From: Candidatus Zixiibacteriota bacterium
GTDB lineage: Bacteria > Zixibacteria > MSB-5A5 > GN15 > FEB-12
Assembly (NCBI GenBank): GCA_029860345.1
Contig: JAOUBJ010000017.1
Location: forward strand, 67,501-131,500
Direction: 5' to 3'
DNA: 64,000 bases
Both the position numbers and the translations under genes were made by a program. Below the pieces are notes generated by a model. That model did no database searches, was not told the origin of the DNA, and was given only the letters and a program-made list of their open reading frames with translations. How positions within the stretch are numbered: position 1 is the first letter of the stretch; each line of letters begins with the position of its first letter. Below are positions 55,684-64,000 of the stretch, piece by piece.

Positions 55684-57843
55684 ATGCGAAGTCTAACAGT
55701 TATCATTCTGTTCACGATCCTTGTCACATCGGTGGCTGCTTCGGCACCATCAATAATCAACTATCAGGGTCGATTGACCGACAACGGTGTACCCGTACCG
55801 GATGCTGACTTGTCTGTAACGTTTACCATCTACGATGCCAAGGTTGGCGGTAATCCGTTGTGGACCAGGACGCAGACTGTCAGTGTCAAAGACGGTCTGT
55901 TTTCTGTGTTGCTTGGCATCCCTGCACCGATTCCGGACAGCGTCTTCGACGGCTCAACGCGCTATATGGCCTTCGCAGTTGACGGCGGGCCGGAGATGGA
56001 CGGTCGTGTGGCACTCGTATCCGTCCCCTATGCGATAAAGGTAGGCAGTGTCGACGGCGCCAGTGGCGGGAATATCACCAGCAAACTGTCGATTGGACCC
56101 TCGCACACAAACACTGGGGATCATTCTTTCATTACCGGGTCTAGCAACACCGCATCGGGTGACCATTCGGTTGTCGGCGGTGAAGGAAATACCGCTTCCG
56201 GAGCCTGGGCTGTGATTGGTGGCGGTCAGAACAACTCAAACGCGTCTCTTTTTGGTACAATCGGCGGTGGTCAGGACAACATTATTCTTGGCGGCAACCA
56301 TGTAACTATCTCTGGCGGCAAAACGAACTCGGTCGACGGGTTGTACGGCACGGTGGGAGGAGGGTTTAGCAACCAAGGGGATGCCGGCTCCACCGTTGCC
56401 GGTGGCTATGACAGTGAGGCCGTAGGCGCGTCTACGGTAGGCGGTGGTTTACGAAATACTGCGACCACCTTTCAGTCGACCATCTCCGGCGGGATCTATA
56501 ACAGAGCGGAAGACACTCTGTCGACAGTTAGTGGTGGTGGATACAATTTCGCACGGGGCGCCTTTTCGGTGGTGGCGGGAGGTGGAGGAATGTCGGACGC
56601 AGATTCCAACTCGGCAACCGGTATATATGCAGCAATCTCGGGCGGGACACGCAACGTGGCCTCGGGAGGTAAGTCGGTTGTCGGTGGTGGAGATTTTAAC
56701 ACGGCGTCAAATACATTCGCCACCGTAGCAGGTGGCTGGGCCTGCCTGGCCGGGGCTGACTTTGCGACTGTTGGCGGAGGATTTGACAACGATGCGATCG
56801 GTAACCGTTCCGTTGCATCCGGCGGTAAGTGGAACCGGGCCAACTCGGACGCTTCCACCATTGCAGGCGGTCACGGAAACCAAACACACGCCACAGGGGC
56901 AACAGTCGGTGGAGGGGGGCGCAACAGAGCGTCCGGTGACTTCTCAGTTATAGCCGGAGGTGGTGGCTACTCAGTGTCTGACTCGAATACGACCACCGGC
57001 TTTAACTCGGCGATAGGGGGTGGTCGCAAGAATCTGGCAGGCGGAGATTGGTCCGTCGTCTCTGGTGGCTCAAACAATGTAGCCGAAGGGTGGGGCGCAA
57101 CTGTTTCCGGAGGAGCATACAACTCTGCGAACGGCGATTTCGCTGTCGTGGGTGGAGGGGGGTCCGATTCTCCAGCCGATTCCAACTCCGCTTCGGGAGG
57201 CGGCGCGACCGTTCCGGGGGGATTGCGAAACGTGGCATCAGGGTTCGGATCGTTTGCCGCCGGTGTCGGTGCCCATGCGATATCGAATTTTAGTTTTGCC
57301 TGGGCGGACAATCCGGGAGTGAGCACTCCCTTCGAGGCGGTCGTCCCGCGGTCCTTCATAATTCGGGCCAGTGGCGGTGTTGGAATCGGAACCAATGAGC
57401 CGCTGGCTGATCTCCACGTCAACGGCAATATCTGTTACACAGGTTCTATTGGAGCCTGCTCCGACAAACGCTATAAGAAAAACATCTCCAATCTGAGCGG
57501 CAGTCTGGACAAGGTCCTCAAAATGCGGGGGGTTAGTTACGACTGGAATCAAGTGGATTATCCGAAGCACGACTTTGACGACCAAAAACATCTCGGATTC
57601 ATCGCGCAGGAAGTTGAAGAACTGTATCCTGAGATGGTGATGACTGACAAGAACGGTTACAAGTCTGTCGATTACTCCCGCCTCACCCCTGTGCTGGTCG
57701 AAGCTATCAAAGAACAGCAAGAGCAGATCAAGTCACAAAACGCACAAATCGAAACACAGCAGGCCCAGCTTGATAAACTCCAGGTCCTGGTCAATAATCT
57801 GGTGTCAATGACCCAATCGAGCATGACACTATCAAAAAAGTAA
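55684..57843 (+). CDS. Secreted fibre with YadA-head-like repeats and S74 chaperone domain
   Basis: A 719-residue exported protein. After the signal peptide (MRSLTVIILFTILVTSVAAS), residues about 22-125 form a module starting INYQGRLTDNG and ending VPYAIKVG. Residues about 140-560 hold some twenty imperfect repeats with GGG or GG then N-x-A-S-G (for example VVGGEGNTASGAW), as in trimeric adhesin heads. The GVGIGTNEPLADLHVNG stalk leads into an S74 intramolecular chaperone: Ser593 in CSDKRYKKNI, GFIAQEVEELYPEMV and YSRLTPVLVEAIKEQQEQI, then a coiled coil. The chaperone normally trims itself off after trimer folding. GGAGG precedes the ATG. Likely a trimeric cell-surface fibre. Confidence 0.88.
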   Translation: MRSLTVIILFTILVTSVAASAPSIINYQGRLTDNGVPVPDADLSVTFTIYDAKVGGNPLWTRTQTVSVKDGLFSVLLGIPAPIPDSVFDGSTRYMAFAVDGGPEMDGRVALVSVPYAIKVGSVDGASGGNITSKLSIGPSHTNTGDHSFITGSSNTASGDHSVVGGEGNTASGAWAVIGGGQNNSNASLFGTIGGGQDNIILGGNHVTISGGKTNSVDGLYGTVGGGFSNQGDAGSTVAGGYDSEAVGASTVGGGLRNTATTFQSTISGGIYNRAEDTLSTVSGGGYNFARGAFSVVAGGGGMSDADSNSATGIYAAISGGTRNVASGGKSVVGGGDFNTASNTFATVAGGWACLAGADFATVGGGFDNDAIGNRSVASGGKWNRANSDASTIAGGHGNQTHATGATVGGGGRNRASGDFSVIAGGGGYSVSDSNTTTGFNSAIGGGRKNLAGGDWSVVSGGSNNVAEGWGATVSGGAYNSANGDFAVVGGGGSDSPADSNSASGGGATVPGGLRNVASGFGSFAAGVGAHAISNFSFAWADNPGVSTPFEAVVPRSFIIRASGGVGIGTNEPLADLHVNGNICYTGSIGACSDKRYKKNISNLSGSLDKVLKMRGVSYDWNQVDYPKHDFDDQKHLGFIAQEVEELYPEMVMTDKNGYKSVDYSRLTPVLVEAIKEQQEQIKSQNAQIETQQAQLDKLQVLVNNLVSMTQSSMTLSKK

Positions 57844-57865
57844 AGTCTGCTACCTGATTGATGGC

Positions 57866-57882
57866 TATTCCATAATGGAATA
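57866..57882. promoter_or_regulatory. Perfect palindrome upstream of the sister surface gene
   Basis: TATTCCAT-A-ATGGAATA (57866-57882) lies 24 bases after the fibre stop codon. It may be an operator for the gene at 58017 or the stem of a weak terminator. The A/T-rich arms and lack of a T-run favour a protein-binding site. Confidence 0.35.
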
Positions 57883-58016
57883 TGTGGACCTATTAAGAAA
57901 TATCTCCTCGTATTAGGTACTATCCTGCGTATCTTCTACACGTCAGGTACTAATCACGTGCTCGCGATGGTCACACAAGCTATTGTTGATCACAAGAACC
58001 CATTGGGAGGGACCCT

Positions 58017-59138
58017 ATGTCTCCGAAGATTCTGTTTTCAATCATCTGTATCTCACTCCTTTCTGCCAACATTCCAGCTGATGTTCCAAACGTGGTTAAC
58101 TATCAGGGACGCCTGACGGAGGCATCGGGTGATCCAGTGGCCGACGATGCTTATCTGGTTAAGTTCATTATCTATGATGACCCGATTGCGGGCGCCGAAA
58201 TCTGGAACTCGAATTTTCAGACCATAAACACTTCCAATGGCCTATTCACTTACCTGTTGGGAAGCAACGAAACATTGCCGGTCGGAATCTTTTCGGACAC
58301 AAACAGATACCTCGCCCTTACTCTCGGCACCAACCCTGAATCAACCCCCCGTTCGCAGTTCAATACAGTTTCATATGCCTTTGAAGCACAAAACGCGTCT
58401 GATGCCGATTCACTCGGTGGACTTGATCCTTCGTTCTATCTTGACTGGGATAACCTGACAAATGTCCCGCCCGCTTTCGACGATGACACCCTTGACAGTT
58501 GGGAAATCCTTGATGAACCTGGGATCGCAGCCAACAGGTGGGGCGGCACTATAGTTCTTAGTCAGACTACCACGGTTATGACCGATCTTCGAACCGTGAC
58601 TATTAGCATACCAGCACCCGGATATATAGTGGTAAACGGACACACCGATCTCCACCTTCGAGGGACCACTGGTAGGAATCAAGTCAAACTTCAAATCGAT
58701 GAGACTATTGGCGGCAGCGCTGTGGGGTCGTACGATTCTCATACGGGGTTTGAAGCTGCTCCCAATACCTCGACGATCTACTATTCCGCAGACGTTAGCA
58801 GGATCTATTTCAAGTTCGAGGGACAGTATACATTTAGGTTGGAGGCTGTGGCGCATCATTTGAACAATGGGGATGCTGTTTCAGAGTGTGGTGGGCCTAC
58901 AATAGTGGCAACTTATTTCCCAACCTCCTATGGATTTGTGTCTACCGTCGGCCAGGATCCCCCGGCTGATATAGAGAGTCAGTTGATTGAGATAACCAAC
59001 CCGGACGGCTCGACCGAACAGACATATCAGTACGACCTTCGCGATCTGGAGCTTAGAGCAAAGGAAGCACGGCTCAAGGCTCAAGAAGCTGAGTTGGAGC
59101 TTCTAAAAGCGAAGCAGCAGGGCGCTTCAGGCAGGTGA
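58017..59138 (+). CDS. Secreted protein sharing the fibre's N-terminal module
   Basis: A 373-residue exported protein. The signal peptide (MSPKILFSIICISLLSANIPA) is followed by the same module as the fibre (VNYQGRLTEASGDPV, then FIIYDDPIAGAEIWN, ending VSYAFEAQNASDADSLGG). Residues about 180-310 form a beta-rich jelly-roll-like region (TVTISIPAPGYIVVNGHTD), and the last 45 residues are a charged coiled coil (YDLRDLELRAKEARLKAQEA). It has no S74 domain. GGGAGGG lies before the ATG. Probably a multimeric surface protein built on the same base. Confidence 0.75.
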   Translation: MSPKILFSIICISLLSANIPADVPNVVNYQGRLTEASGDPVADDAYLVKFIIYDDPIAGAEIWNSNFQTINTSNGLFTYLLGSNETLPVGIFSDTNRYLALTLGTNPESTPRSQFNTVSYAFEAQNASDADSLGGLDPSFYLDWDNLTNVPPAFDDDTLDSWEILDEPGIAANRWGGTIVLSQTTTVMTDLRTVTISIPAPGYIVVNGHTDLHLRGTTGRNQVKLQIDETIGGSAVGSYDSHTGFEAAPNTSTIYYSADVSRIYFKFEGQYTFRLEAVAHHLNNGDAVSECGGPTIVATYFPTSYGFVSTVGQDPPADIESQLIEITNPDGSTEQTYQYDLRDLELRAKEARLKAQEAELELLKAKQQGASGR

Positions 59139-59262
59139 TTTCTCGGATGTGTGCAATTACAGCATATACAAGAAGATGTGTCAAATCGGTCGTTAATGAA
59201 ACAGCCGACGACCCTTCGAAAGTAAGAACCAAAACTGCCCCCAGGGGCGGAAGGAAACGATC

Positions 59263-59688
59263 ATGAAACGACTAATTACTTTGTCACTTGCTTTGATACT
59301 AGGAGTCGCCGTCGGTACTACGATGTTGATGCCAAGGAATGCCGAAGCGGTGGGTGGTCTGCTCTTTGGCCAGGCGGAACTTATTGAATTCAGTAATGAT
59401 CAGGTTGTGAACCGGGTAGTAGTACGAATCAATAAAGGATGGCTCAACTCAGATAACTTCACTTTGGGCATTACAATCACAGGACTCAACGACGGTCCTC
59501 ACGAACATGGATATCAGGAGGTCCATTTGAGAACCACCGAAGTCCTAGGCACTGAAAACAATACTGCTTATGTTGGTATCGATTGGAACACAGACATCGC
59601 ACCGACTCACAGTTCGGAGACTTATACTGTTTGCGTTAAGATCATGAACAACGGAGCCGAGACGTGTAATGACTTTGGACCTTACTAA
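59263..59688 (+). CDS. Small secreted protein, tandem paralogue 1
   Basis: A 141-residue exported protein (signal MKRLITLSLALILGVAVGTT, cleaved near AEAV). The mature part is beta-rich with RINKGWLNSDNFTLGITITG, then YVGIDWNTD and SETYTVCVKI, two Cys late in the chain. It is the first of three paralogues with matching signal peptides, and its leader carries GCCC-CCAG-GGGC (59237-59248) before AAGGA. Family not recognised. Confidence 0.8.
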   Translation: MKRLITLSLALILGVAVGTTMLMPRNAEAVGGLLFGQAELIEFSNDQVVNRVVVRINKGWLNSDNFTLGITITGLNDGPHEHGYQEVHLRTTEVLGTENNTAYVGIDWNTDIAPTHSSETYTVCVKIMNNGAETCNDFGPY

Positions 59689-59821
59689 GCATCAAAGTAT
59701 ACACCCGAAAAAGTCATAGAACTTGCCGGCAGAGCAGGTGAAGAAACCGGCATACACTTCTGCCTGAAATAACCAAGACGAAACGTAACAAAACTGCCCC
59801 CAGGGGCGGAAGGAAACGATC

Positions 59822-60262
59822 ATGAAACGACTAATCACTCTATCACTCGCTTTGATACTAGGAGTCGCCGTCGGCACTACGATGATGATGCCGAACGATG
59901 CCGAAGCTATCGATGCTAAACTAACGGGGCTTCCTGTATCTCTTAATGCTGATGGGTTAGAGGTATTCTCTCTCGTTGTGGAAGTCAAAAAAGGCTGGGT
60001 AAATACTGACAATATCGCGTTAGACATAACAATTGAAGGTTTCAACAACACGGTTTCATTCCGTGGGCGTCAGGTAGTTCCCATGTCAATGACGAGCATC
60101 TTCCCTGATACGGATGAGAGAGACTTAGTCCACGTGTTAGTTGAATGGAATGATGCCGCTCGTAATGTCCATGCCGAAGTATATGAAGTGTGTGTTCAGG
60201 TTCTGGCAGGAGGGATACCACTGGGTGGAAACGAATGTGATATTTTCAGCGTGGTTCAATAG
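59822..60262 (+). CDS. Small secreted protein, tandem paralogue 2
   Basis: A 146-residue paralogue. Its signal peptide is nearly identical to that of copy 1, while the mature sequence has diverged, keeping the frame EVKKGWVNTDNIALDITIEG, VHVLVEWND and YEVCVQVLAGG. The leader (59778-59821) matches that of copy 1 almost exactly, including the GCCC/GGGC stem (59796-59807). Two Cys residues are kept. Confidence 0.8.
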   Translation: MKRLITLSLALILGVAVGTTMMMPNDAEAIDAKLTGLPVSLNADGLEVFSLVVEVKKGWVNTDNIALDITIEGFNNTVSFRGRQVVPMSMTSIFPDTDERDLVHVLVEWNDAARNVHAEVYEVCVQVLAGGIPLGGNECDIFSVVQ

Positions 60263-60393
60263 ACTACCACCGGGAGACAAAGTGCTCCCCAACATCTATA
60301 TGATTCCCCAACGAGGAAACTGAGGCTCAGTTCTGCCAGCAATAGGCAAGACGAAACGTAACAAACTGCCCTCAGGGGCGGAAGGAAACGATC

Positions 60394-60822
60394 ATGAAAC
60401 GACTAATCACTCTATCACTTGCTTTGGTTCTGGTGTTTGCGCTGGCGACGTCATTGTTGGTGCCGAAGGAGGCTGAAGCGGTCGCAGCTACGCTAACGGG
60501 TATTCCTCTGGCGATTGAATTTGGTGGCACCCTCCAAATTCAGTACGTATTGATTGAAGTAAAAAGAGGCTGGTTAAATGGTGCAGCCTTTGAATTAGAT
60601 ATCGAGATCACTGGTGTAAACGGTGTGCCTCAAGACCATGGGCATAGGAGGGTTCCTCTTTCCTCTGGTACTGTCTTTTCTGCCGATAGAGACATCGCCC
60701 ACGTCGTGATTCCGTGGGATGATCCAGGCTCACAGAACACCGATGAGACTTACACTGTAACCGTTCAGGTGCTGGCACAAGGGACACCACTGGGCTTTCC
60801 TATTTCTAGACCATTCGAATAG
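60394..60822 (+). CDS. Small secreted protein, tandem paralogue 3
   Basis: A 142-residue paralogue. The signal peptide departs after residue 11 (MKRLITLSLALVLVFALATS). The mature part retains VLIEVKRGWLNGAAFELDIE, HVVIPWDD and YTVTVQVLAQGTPLG but has no Cys, unlike copies 1 and 2. The leader hairpin (60368-60379) keeps the stem and changes one loop base (TCAG for CCAG). Confidence 0.8.
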   Translation: MKRLITLSLALVLVFALATSLLVPKEAEAVAATLTGIPLAIEFGGTLQIQYVLIEVKRGWLNGAAFELDIEITGVNGVPQDHGHRRVPLSSGTVFSADRDIAHVVIPWDDPGSQNTDETYTVTVQVLAQGTPLGFPISRPFE

Positions 60823-60967
60823 CTGTCCATAGTAATTACATAGCATTGTGCCAGCCCATCAGTTGTATATCTGCTCAGGGAAAAAGCTGATGCTCATTTT
60901 CAGTAGAAAGAACTAATGACGAGTTTAGGCAAGAGCCCTTTAATGTAATTGAGGGTGCCCTTAAAAA

Positions 60968-61039
<72 letters not shown>

Positions 61040-61041
61040 AA

Positions 61042-61119
<78 letters not shown>

Positions 61120-61336
61120 TTAGCGAATTTGGTCACAGATTATACTATCGGCATACCACCTTGTCAACTTCTTTCGATTTGGAAATTAACCAAATTCACC
61201 CTTCGACTGCGCTCAGGACGACACGGTCAAGCCGTGTTCTTGTGGCTTCGCCACGTGACGCGTGGTGCGCATGAAGTGCGAGAAAGTGATTTATCACCGC
61301 GTCGCGCATGAGACCCATTTATGGGCCATGTATGGG
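61120..61336. repeat. Intergenic repeats
   Basis: A CACCCTTCGACTGCGCTCAGG unit begins near 61198 and a GTGATTTATCAC palindrome is near 61287. The rest, including GGCTTCGCCACGTGACGCG, is typical of the other repeat blocks. No gene. Confidence 0.7.
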
Positions 61337-63211
61337 TCAGGGGTTGATCTCAGCTTTGGTCTTGGCGGCATCGGCCTGGATTTTTGGCCAGTACCAGGGC
61401 GTCAGCTTCTTTATCCAACGCTCATGCACGTTGGCTCTGGCCGTGTCGCCTGAGACAGCCGAGTAGAAATACAGATCTTTGTGCGCCTCAAAAACCAGAG
61501 AATCCTGAGCCAGGACCCTATCCAGCAAGCGCACGGCCATCTCATGCTCACCCACGAGCAGGTGGCTGAAAGCCTTCTGATAGATGACATACGGATTGTA
61601 CGGCGTCGGCGAAATTTTCAGAGCGCGGGCGTACTGCTCAATAGCCCGTTGTTGCTCACCGGCCACGTAATAGTCCAGACCCTTCTTGTAGTACTGGACA
61701 TACTCGACCGGGTAGGTAGGAATCAACGATCCAGCTATTTCTCTGACCCGTTTGAAAGCCGGGACAAGAGTGCCGCCTCCAACTGAATCGGTCGGGTAAA
61801 ACCAGCCAATCGTTCGATAGGCATTCAAAAACTCAGGGAACAAAAGCAACGCCCGCTCGGCCGGCGCCGATGGTTTCACCCCGGTGGAAAAAACAATGTA
61901 ATCCGGCGCGCGGGTCAGCAGATACTTGGTGTTGTGTTTTTGCTCTTTCCATGTCGTGGTCATTCCCTTGATGGGTGGTTCGGAATGGCGTGCTATAGTG
62001 GAGTCGGTCAGGCCGAGCAAATCGATTATCTCATGACCGAGCAGTTCATAGCCAAAAATGCCGATAGTTGCCACTGCAACCGAAAAATCAGTGCTATCCG
62101 CCTCGATCATCCGTTGACCCATGTATTGCATCTTGCGCATGAACAACTTCTCAGTTCGATTGTAGGTGGTCACGTGGCTCCAGGGTAGACTCACGGTCAG
62201 CACCAGCATGGTGAGAGCGACCAGTGAATAAACAAGGTAGCGTGCTTTGCGTTTCAGTTTTTCCGCGACCATCTGCACCGAGAGGGCAACCAACAATCCG
62301 TAACCGGCCATCAAGGGGATGAAAAAGCGGTAGACTTTCAAAACGTCGCCGCCGACCAGGACCACGTAGGCGGTGTAGAGAAGTACGAACAGATAAACGG
62401 CCCGGAAGGACTTCGATAAGCGGCCCCAGAAAACCAACGGCACCAACATACCAATGCCGTAAAAGCCACAGTCAGCGAAGAACTTACCGGCATATTCTAA
62501 ACCGTTATATAAATAGTCCAGGTGCGGACCGGTCTTGGCAAAAAAAGGATTGGGGAAGATCGAACCGTAGTAGACAAACTTGAAAACTGCGTATGGCAAC
62601 GAAAGTACGAAGGCCACAAGCACCATGCTACCTGAGTAGCGAGGCAGACGGCGTTCACTGACCGCCTCGATCAACATCAAAAGACCCGCCACCAGCGCTC
62701 CCTCCGGACGGACCCAAACGCCCAGTATTATCGGCAGGAGCAGCCAGCGACTGCGCAGGAGGAAACAGTACAGCGAGGCCAGAACACAGAGCGCGAAAAC
62801 AGCCGTCTCAAGACCGGCCGGTGACCAGTAGGCCAGCGCCGGATTGGCTGCGACCAGATAGGTGGGCAGCAGAGCGATGTAAATGTCCTTGTTGTCAAAG
62901 AGACGACGGGCCGTCAGATAGGTCAGAATGATAATCCCTGCACCAGAGAACAATCCGGTGAGCCGTGACACCAGAATAAAGTCCATTTGCAGTGCGCCGG
63001 CCAGCGCCATGTATATCACCCAGCCGAAATTGGTAAAGCCCTCGATCCTCTCCCCTATGTTGTACACCAAGCCGTGCCCGTTGAGCAGATTGGCTACGTA
63101 GCGATACGAGATGTAGGCATCATCCTGGATAAACCAGAACTTGCGGGCCAGCCATCCGAAGATCAGCAAGGCCGGGACTGTGGGTGCAAGCGACCTGAGA
63201 AAATTTATCAA
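61337..63211 (-). CDS. Polytopic GT-C-like membrane protein with C-terminal TPR
   Basis: A 624-residue membrane protein with about ten helices. The early loop IQDDAYISYRYVANLLNGHG contains the acidic DD motif typical of lipid-linked sugar (GT-C, PMT/ArnT-like) transferases, and IEGFTNFGW follows. After the membrane part, residues about 525-600 look like tetratricopeptide helices (GLDYYVAGEQQRAIEQYARA). It likely transfers a sugar from a polyprenyl carrier in the periplasm. TTG start at 63211 shares TTGA with the glgA stop, so it is coupled to glgA. Confidence 0.75.
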   Translation of the reverse strand: MINFLRSLAPTVPALLIFGWLARKFWFIQDDAYISYRYVANLLNGHGLVYNIGERIEGFTNFGWVIYMALAGALQMDFILVSRLTGLFSGAGIIILTYLTARRLFDNKDIYIALLPTYLVAANPALAYWSPAGLETAVFALCVLASLYCFLLRSRWLLLPIILGVWVRPEGALVAGLLMLIEAVSERRLPRYSGSMVLVAFVLSLPYAVFKFVYYGSIFPNPFFAKTGPHLDYLYNGLEYAGKFFADCGFYGIGMLVPLVFWGRLSKSFRAVYLFVLLYTAYVVLVGGDVLKVYRFFIPLMAGYGLLVALSVQMVAEKLKRKARYLVYSLVALTMLVLTVSLPWSHVTTYNRTEKLFMRKMQYMGQRMIEADSTDFSVAVATIGIFGYELLGHEIIDLLGLTDSTIARHSEPPIKGMTTTWKEQKHNTKYLLTRAPDYIVFSTGVKPSAPAERALLLFPEFLNAYRTIGWFYPTDSVGGGTLVPAFKRVREIAGSLIPTYPVEYVQYYKKGLDYYVAGEQQRAIEQYARALKISPTPYNPYVIYQKAFSHLLVGEHEMAVRLLDRVLAQDSLVFEAHKDLYFYSAVSGDTARANVHERWIKKLTPWYWPKIQADAAKTKAEINP

Positions 63212-64000
63212 TCCGGTACCGTCATCCTATGTTGGCCGACGAGTTGCTCGAAAAGACTAAGATATCGTTTGACCGACAGACGCCAAGAGAAATCTTGCTT
63301 CATTCCGGCTTTCATGATTTTCATCCAAAGCCGACGGCGGGCAAAAGACGTGAGGGCTCGGTCCAGGCTTCCAAGAAGAGCTTCGGGCGTCTCTTCGTTA
63401 AACACAAAACCAGTGCCGCTTCCGTCCTCGGGGTCACAATCCACCACCGTGTCGACCAGTCCACCGACTGAGTTTACAATCGGCACCGTTCCGTATTTCA
63501 ACGAATACATCTGGTTGAGTCCACAAGGCTCGAACAACGACGGCATGAGGAAAATATCTGCAGCTCCTTCGATCAAGTGGGCCAGGCGTTCATCGTGGGC
63601 CAGATAGACTTTGAGCTTATCGGGGTACTTATTTTCAAGCATGGTCAGGAGTTTGTGGTACTTTTCCTCCCCCGTGCCCAGAACGACCATCTGCAAATCC
63701 ATGGCAAACATGCGATCAGCAGCATCCCGAATGAGATCGAGACCTTTCTGGTGAACAAGCCGGGTAATCATCCCGACCAGCGGAGTCCCCTGGCGTACCG
63801 GTAGTCCGGCTACTCCCAACAACTCGATCTTGTTCATTCGCTTGCCGCTTAAGTTGGCGGGATGGTATTTGTGGGGCAGCAGGTTGTCGCGCGAGGGTGA
63901 CCACGAGCCGTAATCGACACCATTGAGAATTCCATGTAGGTCCCCGCTTCGTTCTCTCAGGACGCCATCCAGCCCGCATCCGAACTTGCCGGTCTGAATC
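63208..64000 (-). CDS. glgA: Glycogen synthase, 3' part (5' end outside window)
   Basis: About 263 C-terminal residues of a GT5 starch/glycogen synthase. The partial frame runs from the right edge with GLDGVLRERSGDLHGILNG, the SWSPSRD segment, GMITRLVHQKGLDLI, MVVLGTGEEKYH, and the donor-site IFLMPSLFEPCGLNQMYSL with GTVPIVNSVGGLVDTV. It builds alpha-1,4-glucan from ADP- or UDP-glucose. It is followed directly by the GT-C-like gene. Confidence 0.95.
   Translation of the reverse strand, partial: IQTGKFGCGLDGVLRERSGDLHGILNGVDYGSWSPSRDNLLPHKYHPANLSGKRMNKIELLGVAGLPVRQGTPLVGMITRLVHQKGLDLIRDAADRMFAMDLQMVVLGTGEEKYHKLLTMLENKYPDKLKVYLAHDERLAHLIEGAADIFLMPSLFEPCGLNQMYSLKYGTVPIVNSVGGLVDTVVDCDPEDGSGTGFVFNEETPEALLGSLDRALTSFARRRLWMKIMKAGMKQDFSWRLSVKRYLSLFEQLVGQHRMTVPD

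Overview
The window looks like chromosomal DNA of an uncultured, Gram-negative-type bacterium. Two secreted proteins end in paired dockerin-like repeats of the form DIxDLVYLVDYMFxGGPxP. Together with many Sec-exported surface proteins and dispersed palindromic intergenic repeats, this suggests the FCB/Zixibacteria part of the tree. That placement is an inference from motif style; the 16S gene at the left edge would settle it.

Left edge (1-2100, minus strand): a 16S rRNA gene, the 5' end of a spacer tRNA-Ile, and a strong rRNA promoter with a structured leader. Positions 2.4-14 kb hold a frameshifted lipoprotein gene, a Nal1-like trypsin-fold protease, small membrane and zinc-ribbon proteins, a secreted TIM-barrel-like protein and a 1516-residue subtilase (both with dockerin-like tails), a small exported protein and tRNA-Tyr.

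Positions 14.9-42.6 kb form one large minus-strand surface-polysaccharide locus. Transcription runs from high to low coordinates: wlbA, rmlBADC (dTDP-rhamnose), then pseB, pseC, an aldo/keto reductase, an SpsF-like cytidylyltransferase, a class III aminotransferase, pseG, pseH, a formyltransferase, a PIG-L deacetylase and pseI (a pseudaminic-acid-type nonulosonate). These are followed by a Wzy-like polymerase, a GT9, a Capsule_synth-like protein, a GT4, a nucleotidyltransferase/kinase fusion, an asparagine-synthase-like protein, a Wzx-like flippase, a Wzz-like chain-length protein, a GT2 and a sugar epimerase. Most adjacent genes overlap by 1-40 bases, which indicates translational coupling. 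The extra enzymes in the pse block imply a modified nonulosonic acid.

Positions 42.9-54.6 kb are housekeeping and scattered genes: metF and metH, an anchored exported protein, tRNA-Phe, a ROK sugar kinase with a membrane protein, a nitrilase-family hydrolase, a nucleotidyltransferase and a DUF899 thioredoxin-fold protein. Positions 54.7-60.8 kb form an exported-protein island. It holds a periplasmic protein, a 719-residue cellular fibre with YadA-head-like repeats and a phage-type S74 chaperone, a sister protein sharing its N-terminal module, and three tandem small secreted paralogues with an almost identical hairpin leader. The right end has tRNA-Cys and tRNA-Gly, a polytopic glycosyltransferase-like protein and the 3' part of glgA.

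Gene-free gaps are filled with short palindromic repeats, many of them recurring in inverted orientation at several sites, and one nested MITE-like element. No CRISPR array, prophage or intact transposase was seen.
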